A stretch of 64,000 bases of DNA, taken from NCBI RefSeq assembly GCF_000526915.1, contig NZ_JAGZ01000004.1, positions 124,001 through 188,000 on the forward strand, given 5' to 3'. Below the pieces are notes generated by a model. That model was given only the letters and a program-made list of their open reading frames with translations. It was not told where the DNA came from and made no database searches. The position numbers and the translations under genes are program-made. Of this stretch, positions 30,107-38,708 are shown one piece after another. Every line of letters begins with the position of its first letter. The first letter of the stretch is position 1. The stretch comes from Mycobacterium genavense ATCC 51234 (lineage in GTDB: Bacteria > Actinomycetota > Actinomycetes > Mycobacteriales > Mycobacteriaceae).

Positions 30107-30391
30107 ATGAAGTACTCCGACGTGCTCGACCAGCTGCCCACCGACGCTGACGGTCGGCGTGTCCGCGGCCAGCCGTTCGAGACCAGCGACGGTGCCACCG
30201 TAATCCTGGTCGATAAACCCGTGGGCGTCTTCGTCATCCGCGAGGGCAAGGCGTCCTGGGTGCCTGCCGTCGACGCCAACCGGGTCGCGCTGATCGGCGT
30301 GATCACCGGCCTGCTCGCGGCGGTCATCGGCAGCCTGGCGGTGCTGCGGCAGCCGCCGTGGCCGCTGATGACGTTTACCTGGGAACGGTGA
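30107..30391 (+). CDS. Small single-pass membrane protein
   Basis: 94-residue protein of unknown function. A soluble N-terminal half (MKYSDVLDQLPTDADGRRV) precedes one hydrophobic helix at about 63-84 (ALIGVITGLLAAVIGSLAVL). ATG 30107 has AAGGGAG ten bases upstream. Divergent from the nitroreductase gene with 49 bp between starts. Confidence 0.7.
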   Translation: MKYSDVLDQLPTDADGRRVRGQPFETSDGATVILVDKPVGVFVIREGKASWVPAVDANRVALIGVITGLLAAVIGSLAVLRQPPWPLMTFTWER

Positions 30392-30467
30392 CGTCGGCCT
30401 GCGGAGTTCTGTTCCGCCAACATATTTCGGCGCGGCAATGCCGCAACCGAGGGGGCAATGGCCAAAG

Positions 30468-30484
30468 TACTACATTGTGTAGTA
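30468..30484. promoter_or_regulatory. BlaI/MecI-like operator
   Basis: Perfect 7-bp inverted repeat TACTACA and TGTAGTA separated by TTG. BlaI/MecI-family operators are TACTACA-TGTAGTA dyads; known ones often have a two-base centre, so the three-base spacing is a caution. It is 90 bp before the hydrolase start at 30574. Confidence 0.6.
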
Positions 30485-30573
30485 ATCGTTGCTAACGTGG
30501 CATTCGGTTCCGCGCCGCTAATGTGAGACGTCGACTGGGCTGACTTTCCTCGTGGACACCGAAGGGCACGAAC

Positions 30574-31468
30574 TTGTTTTCCCGCTCTCACCTGGCGCCG
30601 GCGGAGCCGTCTTGGTTCAGCCATGCGCTCGGTCAAAGGCCCGATCATTCTGATGTCGACGTCGACGGCTGCCGCATCTACCTGCGCACCTGGGGCGATC
30701 CCGAACAACCGCCGGTGGTGTTCGTCCACGGTGGCGCTGCGCACTCGGGCTGGTGGGACCACATCGCGCCGTTTTTCCCGTACCCATCGGGTGATCGCGC
30801 CGGATCTGTCCGGACACGGTGACAGCGGCACCCGCACCGGGTACGACCTGGAAACCTGGGCAACCGAAGTGATGGAGATCTTGCCGGCCGCCGGGGTCTC
30901 GGGCCGGCCCACGATCGTCGGCCACAGCATGGGTGGTTGGGTGGCGGCGACCGCGGCGATACTTAGTGGCGACGAGATCAACAGCGTCGTGGTGATCGAC
31001 TCCCCGCTGCGCGACCGCGCACCCGAGGCGGAGCGGCTGCGCAACTGCAAACGCAAGGAATACGGGTCGCGCGAGGAAATCCTGGCGCGACCCGCGCCGG
31101 TGCCCCCGCAGGAATTGGTGCTGCCCTACGTCGCCAAGCACATCGCCGCCGAGTCGATACGCAAGGCCGGCAAGAAATGGGTCTGGAAATTTGACCCGAC
31201 AATTTTCGACGGTGATTTTCTCGAGCCAGAACCCGCCGACGAAGAGTCGTTAGAGACCATGATCGCCCGAATGCATTGCCGCATTGGGTATCTGAGCTGT
31301 GAAGCCGGATTGGCATCCGCTGCCATGGGCGAGCGGCTACGCTTCATCTTCCAGCTCAGGGGGCCCTTCGTAGAGCTGGCCGAAGCGGGCCATCATCCCA
31401 TGCTCGATCAACCGCTCCCGCTGGTCGCGACGCTGCGCACCCTACTCGAATTCTGGTCGATCACCTAG
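30574..31468 (+). pseudogene. Alpha/beta hydrolase, one frameshift
   Basis: Alpha/beta-hydrolase of the haloalkane-dehalogenase-like group. The first frame (TTG 30574 behind GAAGGG) carries VVFVHGGAAHSGWWDH, the oxyanion HGG motif, and ends its homology at APFF near 30775. The second frame takes up RTHRVIAPDLSGHGDS, then nucleophile GHSMGGW and the catalytic His in EAGHHPMLDQP. One base appears lost in the run of T and C at 30772-30780. A BlaI-like dyad lies upstream. Confidence 0.8.
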
Positions 31469-31587
31469 GGGGCCGGGCGCTGGCTCCGGGTACGGGCGGC
31501 AGGTCTCGGGCGGTCAACACCGTGTCGAGCGCCCGCGCAACCACGGGTGAGAAAGCTCGTGGAGGACGCGGCGATGCGCCGGCCCGG

Positions 31588-32070
31588 TCACGGGGAATAG
31601 GTGACGCCGACCGCGCGGACTATGCAGTCCGGTGCCATGTCGAACGTCAACGATCGCCGCGGTAGCCTGCTGAGCGCATCGGCCGGAATGGCGGCCTTGT
31701 AGAGCAGCGTCAGTTCGCCGGTGAACTTCTCGTCGACCCGTGCGACGTCGACGTTGACCTCCAACCCCGCCGACGAGATCTCGCCCTTCGCCGCGCCGGT
31801 CCGCGTGGCATCCCAGGGCGCGTCGACGGTGACGCCGGCCATCTTCGGCAGCATCGACAGCGTCGCGAGCACGCGATGCCGGATGAGTGCCAGTGAGCCG
31901 GTGTAGTAGGCGACGCTGTGCGGCAACCGCACACCGGGGATGGCGCCGCTGAACCGCCTGGTCACCGGGACGTAGTCGGCGAGGTAGAGCAGGCCTTCCG
32001 CCTCGATCTGAGCGTGCAGATCGTCGGGGAGCTTGCCGATGCCGAGCAATCTGCGGACAACAACCGCCAT
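31588..32070 (-). CDS. Conserved hypothetical protein (Rv0307c-like)
   Basis: 160-residue protein matching Rv0307c in length and position. It begins MAVVVRRLLGIGKLPDDL and has no signal peptide or membrane segment I can see. Central sequence includes VRLPHSVAYYTGSLALIRHR. Its start is 9 bp from the divergent PAP2 gene start. Function unknown. Confidence 0.8.
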   Translation of the reverse strand: MAVVVRRLLGIGKLPDDLHAQIEAEGLLYLADYVPVTRRFSGAIPGVRLPHSVAYYTGSLALIRHRVLATLSMLPKMAGVTVDAPWDATRTGAAKGEISSAGLEVNVDVARVDEKFTGELTLLYKAAIPADALSRLPRRSLTFDMAPDCIVRAVGVTYSP

Positions 32071-32202
32071 GACGCCAGTATGACGCGGACGCTGCCCCCG
32101 GGCCGCCCGAGTGTGGGCCCTGCGGAGACGTGCGGACGTCCCCCCACGCTCGCCGCGCTGGGCGCCCTGGTATCGCTTAGGGGTGATTCGCCCACGGCCG
32201 TC

Positions 32203-32210
32203 GATGGATG
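32203..32210. repeat. 4-bp tandem duplication (GATG) in PAP2 gene
   Basis: GATG at 32203-32206 and 32207-32210. Removing one unit joins the N-terminal frame to the membrane-domain frame (TAVD to VYAAL). Confidence 0.8.
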
Positions 32211-32632
32211 TCTATGCCGCGCTGGCGGCCGTGCCGGTCTACGCGCTGATCTGGGTGGGGTACCGCCAGGACTGGGGCTGGCTGCATTGCCTCGACTGGT
32301 CGATGTTGAACGCCTCGCACGACACCGCGGTCAAGCATCCGGCGTGGCTGCGCTTCTGGGAGGTGCTGACGAACGTGCTGGGGCCGGTCCCACTGCGGGT
32401 GCTGGACACGGTGGCGGCGGTGGCGGCGTTGGCGTGGCGCAACGGGCGCGCGGCGCTGCTGCTGTCGGCCTGCGGGCTGTTCAACGGATTGGTGACGCAG
32501 GCCGCGAAGGCGCTGGCGGATCGGCCGCGACCGTCGACCATGCTGGTGCCCATTGCCCAGACGTCGTTTCCGTCGGGGCACGCGCTGGAGACGACGGCCT
32601 CGCTGCTCGCCCTGCTGGCCTTTGTGGTTCCG

Positions 32633-32640
32633 ATGAATGA
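32633..32640. repeat. 4-bp tandem duplication (ATGA) in PAP2 gene
   Basis: ATGA at 32633-32636 and 32637-32640. Removing one unit joins VVP to MSATMGRA and so to motif 3. Confidence 0.8.
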
Positions 32641-32896
32641 GTGCGACGATGGGTCGCGCCGCGGCCGCGGTAAGCGCGGTGATTCTTGTGCTGGTGGGGT
32701 TTTCGCGCGTCGCCTTGAACGTGCATTACCCGTCCGACGTGGTCGCCGGCTGGGCACTGGGATACCTCTACGTGCTGCTGTGCCTGGCGGTGTTTCGTCC
32801 TAAACCGCTGCCGCGGTGGGCTTTTCGTTGAGCACGGCGCCGTGACCCAACCGGGACTAAAGCTTGACTTGACCCTGAGGTTGGCGGCGCCCGACG

Positions 32897-33586
32897 ATGG
32901 ATCGCATGCGCCGATTGCTAGCTTCGCTGTGTGCTGTGGCGTGCTGCGCGTGGGTATCGCTTGTGCTCGCGCCGACGGGAAGTGCCGCGCCGACGGGCAA
33001 CCCATTGGCCGGTACGCCCTGGTTCGCGAACCAGGTTGGCAATGCCACACAAGTGGTTTCGGTCGTCAGCACCGGCGGCTCCAACGCGACGATCGACATC
33101 TACCAACGCACCACTGCCGGCTGGCAGGCGCTGCGGACCGGCGTACCGACGCACGTCGGGTCGGCAGGGATGGCACCGCAGGCCCGTAGCGGCGTGCCCG
33201 CCACCCCGACCGGGGTCTACAGCCTCGATGCCGCCTTCGGCACCGCGCCGAATCCCGGTACCGGGCTGCCCTACACCCAGGTCACCGGTCCCAATTTTTG
33301 GTGGAGCGGCGACGACCACAGCCCCACGTTCAACTCCATGCAGGTGTGCCAGAAGGCACAGTGCCCGTTCAACACCGCCGAGAGCGAGAACCTGCAAATC
33401 CCGCAGTACAAGCACGCGGTGGTGATGGGCGTCAACAAGAACAAGACCCCCGGCGGTGGCGCCGCGTTCTTCTTCCACACCACCGACGGCCAACCCACCG
33501 AGGGTTGCGTCGCGGTCGACGATGCTCAGCTTGTGTCGATCATGAAATGGCTGCGCCCCGGCGCGGTCATCGCGATCACCAAGTAG
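32897..33586 (+). CDS. Secreted L,D-transpeptidase-like protein (Rv0309)
   Basis: 229-residue exported protein. An N-terminal signal peptide (MRRLLASLCAVACCAWVSLV, cleavage near AAPTG) precedes a YkuD-like catalytic domain with HTTDGQPTEGCVAV, the His and Cys of the L,D-transpeptidase active site. ATG 32906 is an alternative start. M. tuberculosis Rv0309 is 218 residues. It probably acts on peptidoglycan; cross-linking activity has to be inferred. Its 3' end overlaps the convergent SnoaL gene by 11 bp. Confidence 0.85.
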   Translation: MDRMRRLLASLCAVACCAWVSLVLAPTGSAAPTGNPLAGTPWFANQVGNATQVVSVVSTGGSNATIDIYQRTTAGWQALRTGVPTHVGSAGMAPQARSGVPATPTGVYSLDAAFGTAPNPGTGLPYTQVTGPNFWWSGDDHSPTFNSMQVCQKAQCPFNTAESENLQIPQYKHAVVMGVNKNKTPGGGAAFFFHTTDGQPTEGCVAVDDAQLVSIMKWLRPGAVIAITK

Positions 33587-34061
33587 TTAGTTCGGCGATT
33601 GCGCGGCCCGGCTTGAGCGTGAAGTTCATGCCCTCCAACGACATTGTGGCGTCGTAGGTTCGGTCGTAGCCGGTGCCGCAGATCTTCCAGCCGCCGTCGG
33701 TGCGCCGGTAGGTGTCGCGGTAGAAGGCCGCGCCGATCAGCATGAAATTGAGGTCGGCGACGATCACGCGATCCTGCAGATACCAACTGCCCGTTGCGGT
33801 GTCGCCGTCGACGACGATGTCCGGATGCGTCACCCGATGTTCGGTGATCACGTTCGCCGGCAACGACGTCCGCATGTACTCGACCAAGTCGGCACGGTTG
33901 GTGAAGTGCAACTCGTTGCCGATCGACGGCCCGTAGTCGGCCTTGATGTCCTCGGCCAGGGTCTCGGCGAAGTCGTCCCAATGCTTGGTGTCCAGTGCGC
34001 GCAGATAGCGGTATTTGACTTGCTTGATGGCTTCGATATCGGCCAAATCGTCGAGGGTCAT
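33576..34061 (-). CDS. SnoaL-like / nuclear transport factor 2 fold protein (Rv0310c)
   Basis: 161-residue protein with the NTF2/SnoaL fold: ADIEAIKQVKYRYLRALDTKHWDD near the start is the family helix, followed by the strand region DGDTATGSWYLQDRV and a Tyr/Arg-rich WKICGTGYDRTYD. Such proteins serve as isomerases, dehydratases or binding domains. ATG 34061 (MTLDDLADI) fits the 163-residue homologue; the longer frame to 34160 runs into an intergenic repeat. Confidence 0.82.
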   Translation of the reverse strand: MTLDDLADIEAIKQVKYRYLRALDTKHWDDFAETLAEDIKADYGPSIGNELHFTNRADLVEYMRTSLPANVITEHRVTHPDIVVDGDTATGSWYLQDRVIVADLNFMLIGAAFYRDTYRRTDGGWKICGTGYDRTYDATMSLEGMNFTLKPGRAIAELTTW

Positions 34062-34117
34062 CCCGTCATTGCAGCACACGGGTTTCCGCCACCCTCTATC
34101 GGACCGGTTGCGACGCC

Positions 34118-34180
34118 GAGGCTTAAACCATGGCGAGTTCGCACGGCGTGTCGTGTGCACGGTTTAGGTGTCGCGGGAGC
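34118..34180. repeat. Intergenic dyad repeat, copy A
   Basis: About 63 bp shares CTTAAACCATGGCGA, CGGCGTGTCGT and TGTCGCG in the same order and spacing with 56124-56187. Ends are imperfect inverted repeats (GGCTTAAACC and GGTTTAGGT). It lies between a SnoaL and a TetR gene and carries no reading frame. Confidence 0.65.
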
Positions 34181-34196
34181 GCGGAGCCTCATCCCG

Positions 34197-34817
34197 TCAT
34201 TGCAGCACCCGGGTGACCATGTCGATCAGGGCCCGTCGCTCCAGGCTCCAATCGATGGTCGTCCCGGTGACCATCTGGGCCAGCACCACACCGCGTAGCG
34301 TTGCCCAAATCACCTCGGCCACACCCGCTTTCGCGGGATCGGCGGTGATCAGCCGGCCGAGCTGGGCGATCGCGGAGTTCATTTCGAGCAGGTGCCGCCG
34401 CGAGGAATCGCCGAGGCTGCCCCGGGTTGCCCGCAGGATTTCGAACGCGGCCATCGACGTCGGGCTGCTGTAGCAACTCCACGCGGTGTCGATGACGACT
34501 TCGATGCGCTGTTGCGGCGGTAGCTCGCTGACGTCGGCCGACGACAAGCTCGCGATCAGCCGGTCGACCCCGTCGTCGACGACCGCCATCAGCAGGCCGT
34601 TGCGATCGCCGAAGTGGTACTGGATGACGCCCCACGTGACGCCGGCGCGTTCGGCCACATGCTTGGCGGTGGCGGCGGCGAAACCTTCCTCCTGAATGCA
34701 GCGCACGGTCTCGTCGATGATCTTGGCCCGGGTGTCGTCGCCACGTTTGCGTGGCGCACTGGTGCGCCGGGTCGGGTTGACCGAACGCGCCGGTGTCTGG
34801 CCTGTGGCAATGGACAT
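34197..34817 (-). CDS. TetR-family transcriptional regulator
   Basis: 206-residue regulator. The helix-turn-helix is at about 43-62 (TAKHVAERAGVTWGVIQYHFG), with a preceding basic tail RRTSAPRKRGDDTRAKI. The ligand domain is unremarkable. ATG 34817 is divergent from the Rv0311 homologue, with a dyad in the 38-bp gap, so it probably represses itself and that gene. Confidence 0.88.
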   Translation of the reverse strand: MSIATGQTPARSVNPTRRTSAPRKRGDDTRAKIIDETVRCIQEEGFAAATAKHVAERAGVTWGVIQYHFGDRNGLLMAVVDDGVDRLIASLSSADVSELPPQQRIEVVIDTAWSCYSSPTSMAAFEILRATRGSLGDSSRRHLLEMNSAIAQLGRLITADPAKAGVAEVIWATLRGVVLAQMVTGTTIDWSLERRALIDMVTRVLQ

Positions 34818-34820
34818 TGT

Positions 34821-34839
34821 TGACTTTATAACATAGTCA
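34821..34839. promoter_or_regulatory. Dyad between divergent tetR and Rv0311-like genes
   Basis: TGACT at 34821-34825 and AGTCA at 34835-34839, with partly symmetric TTAT/ATA inside. The AT-rich 38-bp gap must hold both promoters, so binding here would block both. Operator role inferred. Confidence 0.5.
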
Positions 34840-34855
34840 GGTCTATTTTTGGGGC

Positions 34856-36085
34856 GTGAGCAGCCCCTCGCGATACGCCCAACTGTCCCGTGCCGAGCTG
34901 GCCGCGCTGGTTCCCGAACTGCTGCTGATCGGGCAACTGATCGACCGATCCGGAATGGCCTGGTGCATTTCCTCGTTCGGCCGCGAGGAGATGGTGCAGA
35001 TCGCGATCGAGGAGTGGGCGGGTGCCAGCCCGATCTACACCCGGCGCATGCAAGAGGCGCTGAACTACGTGGGCACCGACGTGCCCACCATCTTCAAGGG
35101 CCTGCAGCTCGACATCGGCGCCCCGCCGCAATTCATGGATTTCCGCTACACCGTGCACGACCGGTGGCACGGCGAATTCCACCTGGACCACTGCGGCGCG
35201 CTGCTCGACGTGGAGCCGATGGGTGAACAGTACGTGTTCGGGATGTGCCGCACCATCGAGGACCCGACGTTCGACGCGACCGCGGTGGCGACCAACGCCA
35301 AGGCTCAGGTGCGCCCGATCCACCGCCCGCCGCGGACGCCGGCCGACCGGCAGCCGCACTGCGCGTGGACCGTCGTGATCGACGAGTCTCATCCCGAGGT
35401 GCAGGGCATTCCCGCGCTGGACGTCGTCCGCCAAACCCGCGCTGCGACTTGGCAACTCGATCTCATCGATCCCTCCGACGAGGGGCAGGCAGATTACTCG
35501 GGTCCGCTGCTGTCCGATTTCGACTTTGCCGCCTTCTCCCATTCGGCGTTGGTCCGGATGGCCGACGAGGTCTGCCTGCAGATGCATCTGCTGTATCTGT
35601 CCTTTGCGATCGCGGTGGCCGCACGCGCTGCCGACGAGGCCGAGGCTGTCTCGGTGTGCACCAAGGGCCTCATCGGCATCGCGGGCCTGGCCGCCGAACG
35701 CCTTCACCGTGCGCTGAAACTCCCCGGCGGGATCGCAGGCGTGCTGAAGGTCTTGGAGTTGCACCCGCTGCTGAACCCGGCGGGTTATGTCGCCGCGGAG
35801 CTGGAGTGCAACCGGCTGCACGTGTACCCGTCGCCGGCGCACGACGACGGGGCCTGGATCTCGTTGTGCTCACCGGAATCCGTGGGACCGGTGCAGGCGA
35901 TCACCACGGCGGTCGATCCGCGCCTGCGAGTCCGAGTTAGCGGAACTGCTGACGACTGGACGGCCGAGCTAATCGAAACCGACACTGACGCCGAGGAACT
36001 GCCCGAGGTTTCGGTGGTCCGGGTCAGTGGTGGAGCCACTTTCCAGTTCGAGCCGAGGCGTTCGCTGCCGTTGACCGCGGTCTGA
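34856..36085 (+). CDS. Conserved hypothetical protein (Rv0311-like)
   Basis: 409-residue protein, the same length as Rv0311. No signal peptide. The middle contains HDRWHGEFHLDHCGALLDVEP, rich in His/Asp/Cys, and a helical region LQMHLLYLSFAIAVAARAADEAEAV. GTG 34856 is the natural start. No function can be assigned. The divergent TetR gene is the likely regulator. Confidence 0.85.
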   Translation: MSSPSRYAQLSRAELAALVPELLLIGQLIDRSGMAWCISSFGREEMVQIAIEEWAGASPIYTRRMQEALNYVGTDVPTIFKGLQLDIGAPPQFMDFRYTVHDRWHGEFHLDHCGALLDVEPMGEQYVFGMCRTIEDPTFDATAVATNAKAQVRPIHRPPRTPADRQPHCAWTVVIDESHPEVQGIPALDVVRQTRAATWQLDLIDPSDEGQADYSGPLLSDFDFAAFSHSALVRMADEVCLQMHLLYLSFAIAVAARAADEAEAVSVCTKGLIGIAGLAAERLHRALKLPGGIAGVLKVLELHPLLNPAGYVAAELECNRLHVYPSPAHDDGAWISLCSPESVGPVQAITTAVDPRLRVRVSGTADDWTAELIETDTDAEELPEVSVVRVSGGATFQFEPRRSLPLTAV

Positions 36086-36239
36086 CGCGCGGCTTTTTGT
36101 CAAGGGGTTTGCGGTACCACTTCGGTGACACAACCGCATCGAGCGGATACCAATGACGTTGTGAAGCATCGGCTTTGCGCGTGTCCGCGGCTATCGTTAA
36201 CGCTGGCCACCGACCCCTATAGACGAAAGTATTCGCTCT

Positions 36240-38177
36240 ATGTACGACCCACTTGGGTTGTCGATCGGAACCACCAACCTGGTCGCAGCGCGTGACGGAA
36301 GCCCTCCGGTTTCACGTCGGGCGGTACTAACGCTGTACCCGCACTGCGCACCGAAAGTTGGTCTACCCGAACAGGACCCGAAGCTCACCGAGCCCGGCAT
36401 GTTGATGAGCGGGTTCGTCGAACGCGTCGGCGATTCGGTGGCGCTGGTGTCCGGCGATGGTTCGGCTCACGATCCCGACCTTTTGATGGTCGAGGCGCTG
36501 GACGCGATGGTGTTGGCCGCCGGTGCGGACGCGGGGTCCTCGGAGATCTCGATCGCCGTTCCGTCGTATTGGAAACCCGCTACCGCGCAGGCATTACGCA
36601 ACGGACTGCGCACGCATCTGGGCTTCGTGCGAAGCGGTATGGCGCCGCGGCTGGTGTCGGATACGATCGCGTCGCTGACGGCGGCGAACGCCGAGCTGTG
36701 CCTTGCCGCGACCGGAGTCGTCGGGTTGCTCGATTTCGGCGGCTCGGGAACCTCGGCCACCCTGGTGGACCTGGCGGGCGATTTCAAACCGCTGAGCGCC
36801 ACAATGCGTTACACGGATTTTTCAGGCGACGAGATCGACGCGGCATTGTTGCTGTGCGTGTTCGAGGAGCTGGGGCATGGCAGTGGCATCGACCCGGCCA
36901 GCACCGCCGCGGTCGGACAGCTCGCCCGGCTGCGCGAGCAGTGTCGCACCGCCAAAGAACAGTTATCCACCGAACGCACAACCGAATTCGTGGCCGAACT
37001 CGGCGGACGCCGGGCCACCATGAAGTTCACCCGCGACGAGCTGGGCGATTTGATCCAGGACCGGCTGACCGGGTTCATCTACGCGTTCGACGACATGCTG
37101 TGCCGGCACCGCAAGAGCTGGAGCGACCTATCCGCGGTGATCACCGTCGGCGGTGTTGCCAGCATTCCTCTTGTCAACGAACGGCTTTCGGTGCACAGCC
37201 GCCGACCGGTCATGTCGCCGGCCAAACCCGCATTCGCGTCCGCCTCCGGCGCGCTGCTGTTGGCCGCGCGCGGGGAAGAACTCGACTTGCGCACCCGCAC
37301 GTCGATCGGTTTGCTCGCCGCCTCGTCAGGCGCCGACATCATCGAACTGCCCGCCGGCGACCTGTTGGTGATCGGCGAGGAAGCGCTCACCGATCGCGAA
37401 TTGGCCTGGTCGCAAACCGAATACCCCGGTGACATCCGGGTGCCATACACCCCCGAGGCCTTTGACGAAGACAACAACCCCAGTGGTTGGTCGATGCGGT
37501 TGAACGTCATCGACCTACCCCGGGAGCGCGCGTGGCGCCGGGTACGGCTGTCGCAGTTGGTCGTCGGGATGTTCGCGCTGGTGGCCATGACCGCGATCGG
37601 CGGCGTGGCGTACACGCTGACGGGCATCGAGAACCGCCAGGCGCCGCCGCTGCCGTCGGTGGCACCCGTCCCGTTGCCACCGGTCAGCACGCTGGTGCCC
37701 AGTCCGGTCCCGCCCACGGCGGTGCCGCCGCCCACTGCCGCGCCGGCGCCGAGTACGGCGCCGCCCCCGCCGCCCGCACCGGAACCGTCGCCGTCTCCGC
37801 CGCCCCCCGTTGTGGTGACCACTCAGCCTCCGCCGGTGCACACCACCCACCGGCCGCCGCCGCCGACGACGACCCCGACGACCCCGCCCACACCGTCGCC
37901 GACGACGGCGATGACGACCCCGACTACCGAGCCGCCGCCGCCGTCGACGACCACGCCGCCGCCGACCACCTCGACGACGGTGCCCATGACCACGCAATGG
38001 ATCCACGTTCCACTGCTGCCGGTCCCGATCCCGATCCAGGTGCCGGCCAGTCAGGCACCGGCGAACCCGGCCCCGCAATACCCGGCCGAACAATATCCCG
38101 GGGAGTATCCGGGGGGCGGCTATCCCCCCAGCGGCGGCGGGTACTCGCAGAACCCGTTCCTGGGCCCCGGCTATTAG
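36240..38177 (+). CDS. Hsp70/actin-fold membrane protein with Pro/Thr-rich tail (Rv0312-like)
   Basis: 645-residue protein. Residues 1-360 resemble an Hsp70/DnaK nucleotide-binding domain: LGLSIGTTNLVAAR (phosphate 1), VGLLDFGGSGTSATLVDL (phosphate 2) and VITVGGVASIPLV (adenosine motif). One transmembrane helix follows at about 440-460 (VVGMFALVAMTAIGGVAYTL). The outer part (about 470-610) is Pro/Thr/Ser-rich and the C-terminus is Gly/Tyr/Pro-rich. This matches the proline- and threonine-rich Rv0312. A cytosolic ATPase-like domain tethered to a cell-wall-spanning tail is inferred. Confidence 0.88.
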   Translation: MYDPLGLSIGTTNLVAARDGSPPVSRRAVLTLYPHCAPKVGLPEQDPKLTEPGMLMSGFVERVGDSVALVSGDGSAHDPDLLMVEALDAMVLAAGADAGSSEISIAVPSYWKPATAQALRNGLRTHLGFVRSGMAPRLVSDTIASLTAANAELCLAATGVVGLLDFGGSGTSATLVDLAGDFKPLSATMRYTDFSGDEIDAALLLCVFEELGHGSGIDPASTAAVGQLARLREQCRTAKEQLSTERTTEFVAELGGRRATMKFTRDELGDLIQDRLTGFIYAFDDMLCRHRKSWSDLSAVITVGGVASIPLVNERLSVHSRRPVMSPAKPAFASASGALLLAARGEELDLRTRTSIGLLAASSGADIIELPAGDLLVIGEEALTDRELAWSQTEYPGDIRVPYTPEAFDEDNNPSGWSMRLNVIDLPRERAWRRVRLSQLVVGMFALVAMTAIGGVAYTLTGIENRQAPPLPSVAPVPLPPVSTLVPSPVPPTAVPPPTAAPAPSTAPPPPPAPEPSPSPPPPVVVTTQPPPVHTTHRPPPPTTTPTTPPTPSPTTAMTTPTTEPPPPSTTTPPPTTSTTVPMTTQWIHVPLLPVPIPIQVPASQAPANPAPQYPAEQYPGEYPGGGYPPSGGGYSQNPFLGPGY

Positions 38178-38267
38178 CGGTGGCATCGGCTGGGAGCAAA
38201 CTCCGTGGCGCATCCTCGCGCGCGGGCGCACACTGGGCGTTAACGCTACGAGCTGCTAGGAGGCCAC

Positions 38268-38654
38268 GTGGGCGAGCACGGTGCATTCGGGTTCGATCCC
38301 GAGGAGTTCGATCGGGTGATCCGGGAGGGCAGCGAGGGATTGCGCGAGCTGTTCGAGCGGATCGGCCGGTTTGCCGCGGCTCCGGGCGGCCGGACGGGCT
38401 TTTCGGCATTCTTCGACGACCTGTCCCGGCGGTCCCGGCCCGGCCCGGAAACCGCTGGTGAGGCCGGTGACGGCGTGTGGGCGATCTACACCGTGGACGC
38501 CGCGGGCAGCGCCCATGTCGAACAGGTGTATGCCAGCGAGCTCGACGCGCTGCGGGCGAACAAGAACAACGTCGACCCGAAGCGCAAGGTGCGTTTTCTG
38601 CCGTACGGCATTGCGGTCAGCGTCCTCGACGACGATGCGGAAGAGCAAACCTAG
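38268..38654 (+). CDS. Conserved hypothetical protein (Rv0313-like)
   Basis: 128-residue protein equal in length to Rv0313. GTG 38268 follows AGGAGG with good spacing. N-terminal acidic helix region (FDPEEFDRVIREGSEGLREL) and a C-terminal segment with VYASELDALRANKNN. Lies downstream of the Rv0312 homologue in the same direction, 90 bp away. Function unknown. Confidence 0.82.
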   Translation: MGEHGAFGFDPEEFDRVIREGSEGLRELFERIGRFAAAPGGRTGFSAFFDDLSRRSRPGPETAGEAGDGVWAIYTVDAAGSAHVEQVYASELDALRANKNNVDPKRKVRFLPYGIAVSVLDDDAEEQT

Positions 38655-38708
38655 GTTGCCGATTGCCGGGCGTTCCCACTAACAGGGATTCCGCTTAGGG
38701 TTTCAGAT

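Larger units (their letters stand above)
32080..32831 (+). pseudogene. PAP2-family membrane phosphatase (Rv0308-like), two 4-bp duplications
   Basis: Integral membrane PAP2/phosphatidic-acid-phosphatase family protein. ATG 32080 gives MTRTLPPGRPSV and reads to DSPTAVD, where GATG is duplicated at 32203-32210. The next frame reads VYAALAAVPVYALIW through KALADRPRP (motif 1) and FPSGHALE (motif 2) to VVP, where ATGA is duplicated at 32633-32640. The last frame gives SRVALNVHYPSD (motif 3) and ends at 32831. Removing one unit of each duplication restores a single 247-residue frame with all three catalytic motifs. Both breaks are tandem duplications, which suggests one mutational process. Confidence 0.88.

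Noticed and set aside
37680..38000. Repetitive Pro/Thr codons in the Rv0312 homologue
   Set aside because: Normal low-complexity tail of this family, not a tandem-repeat element.
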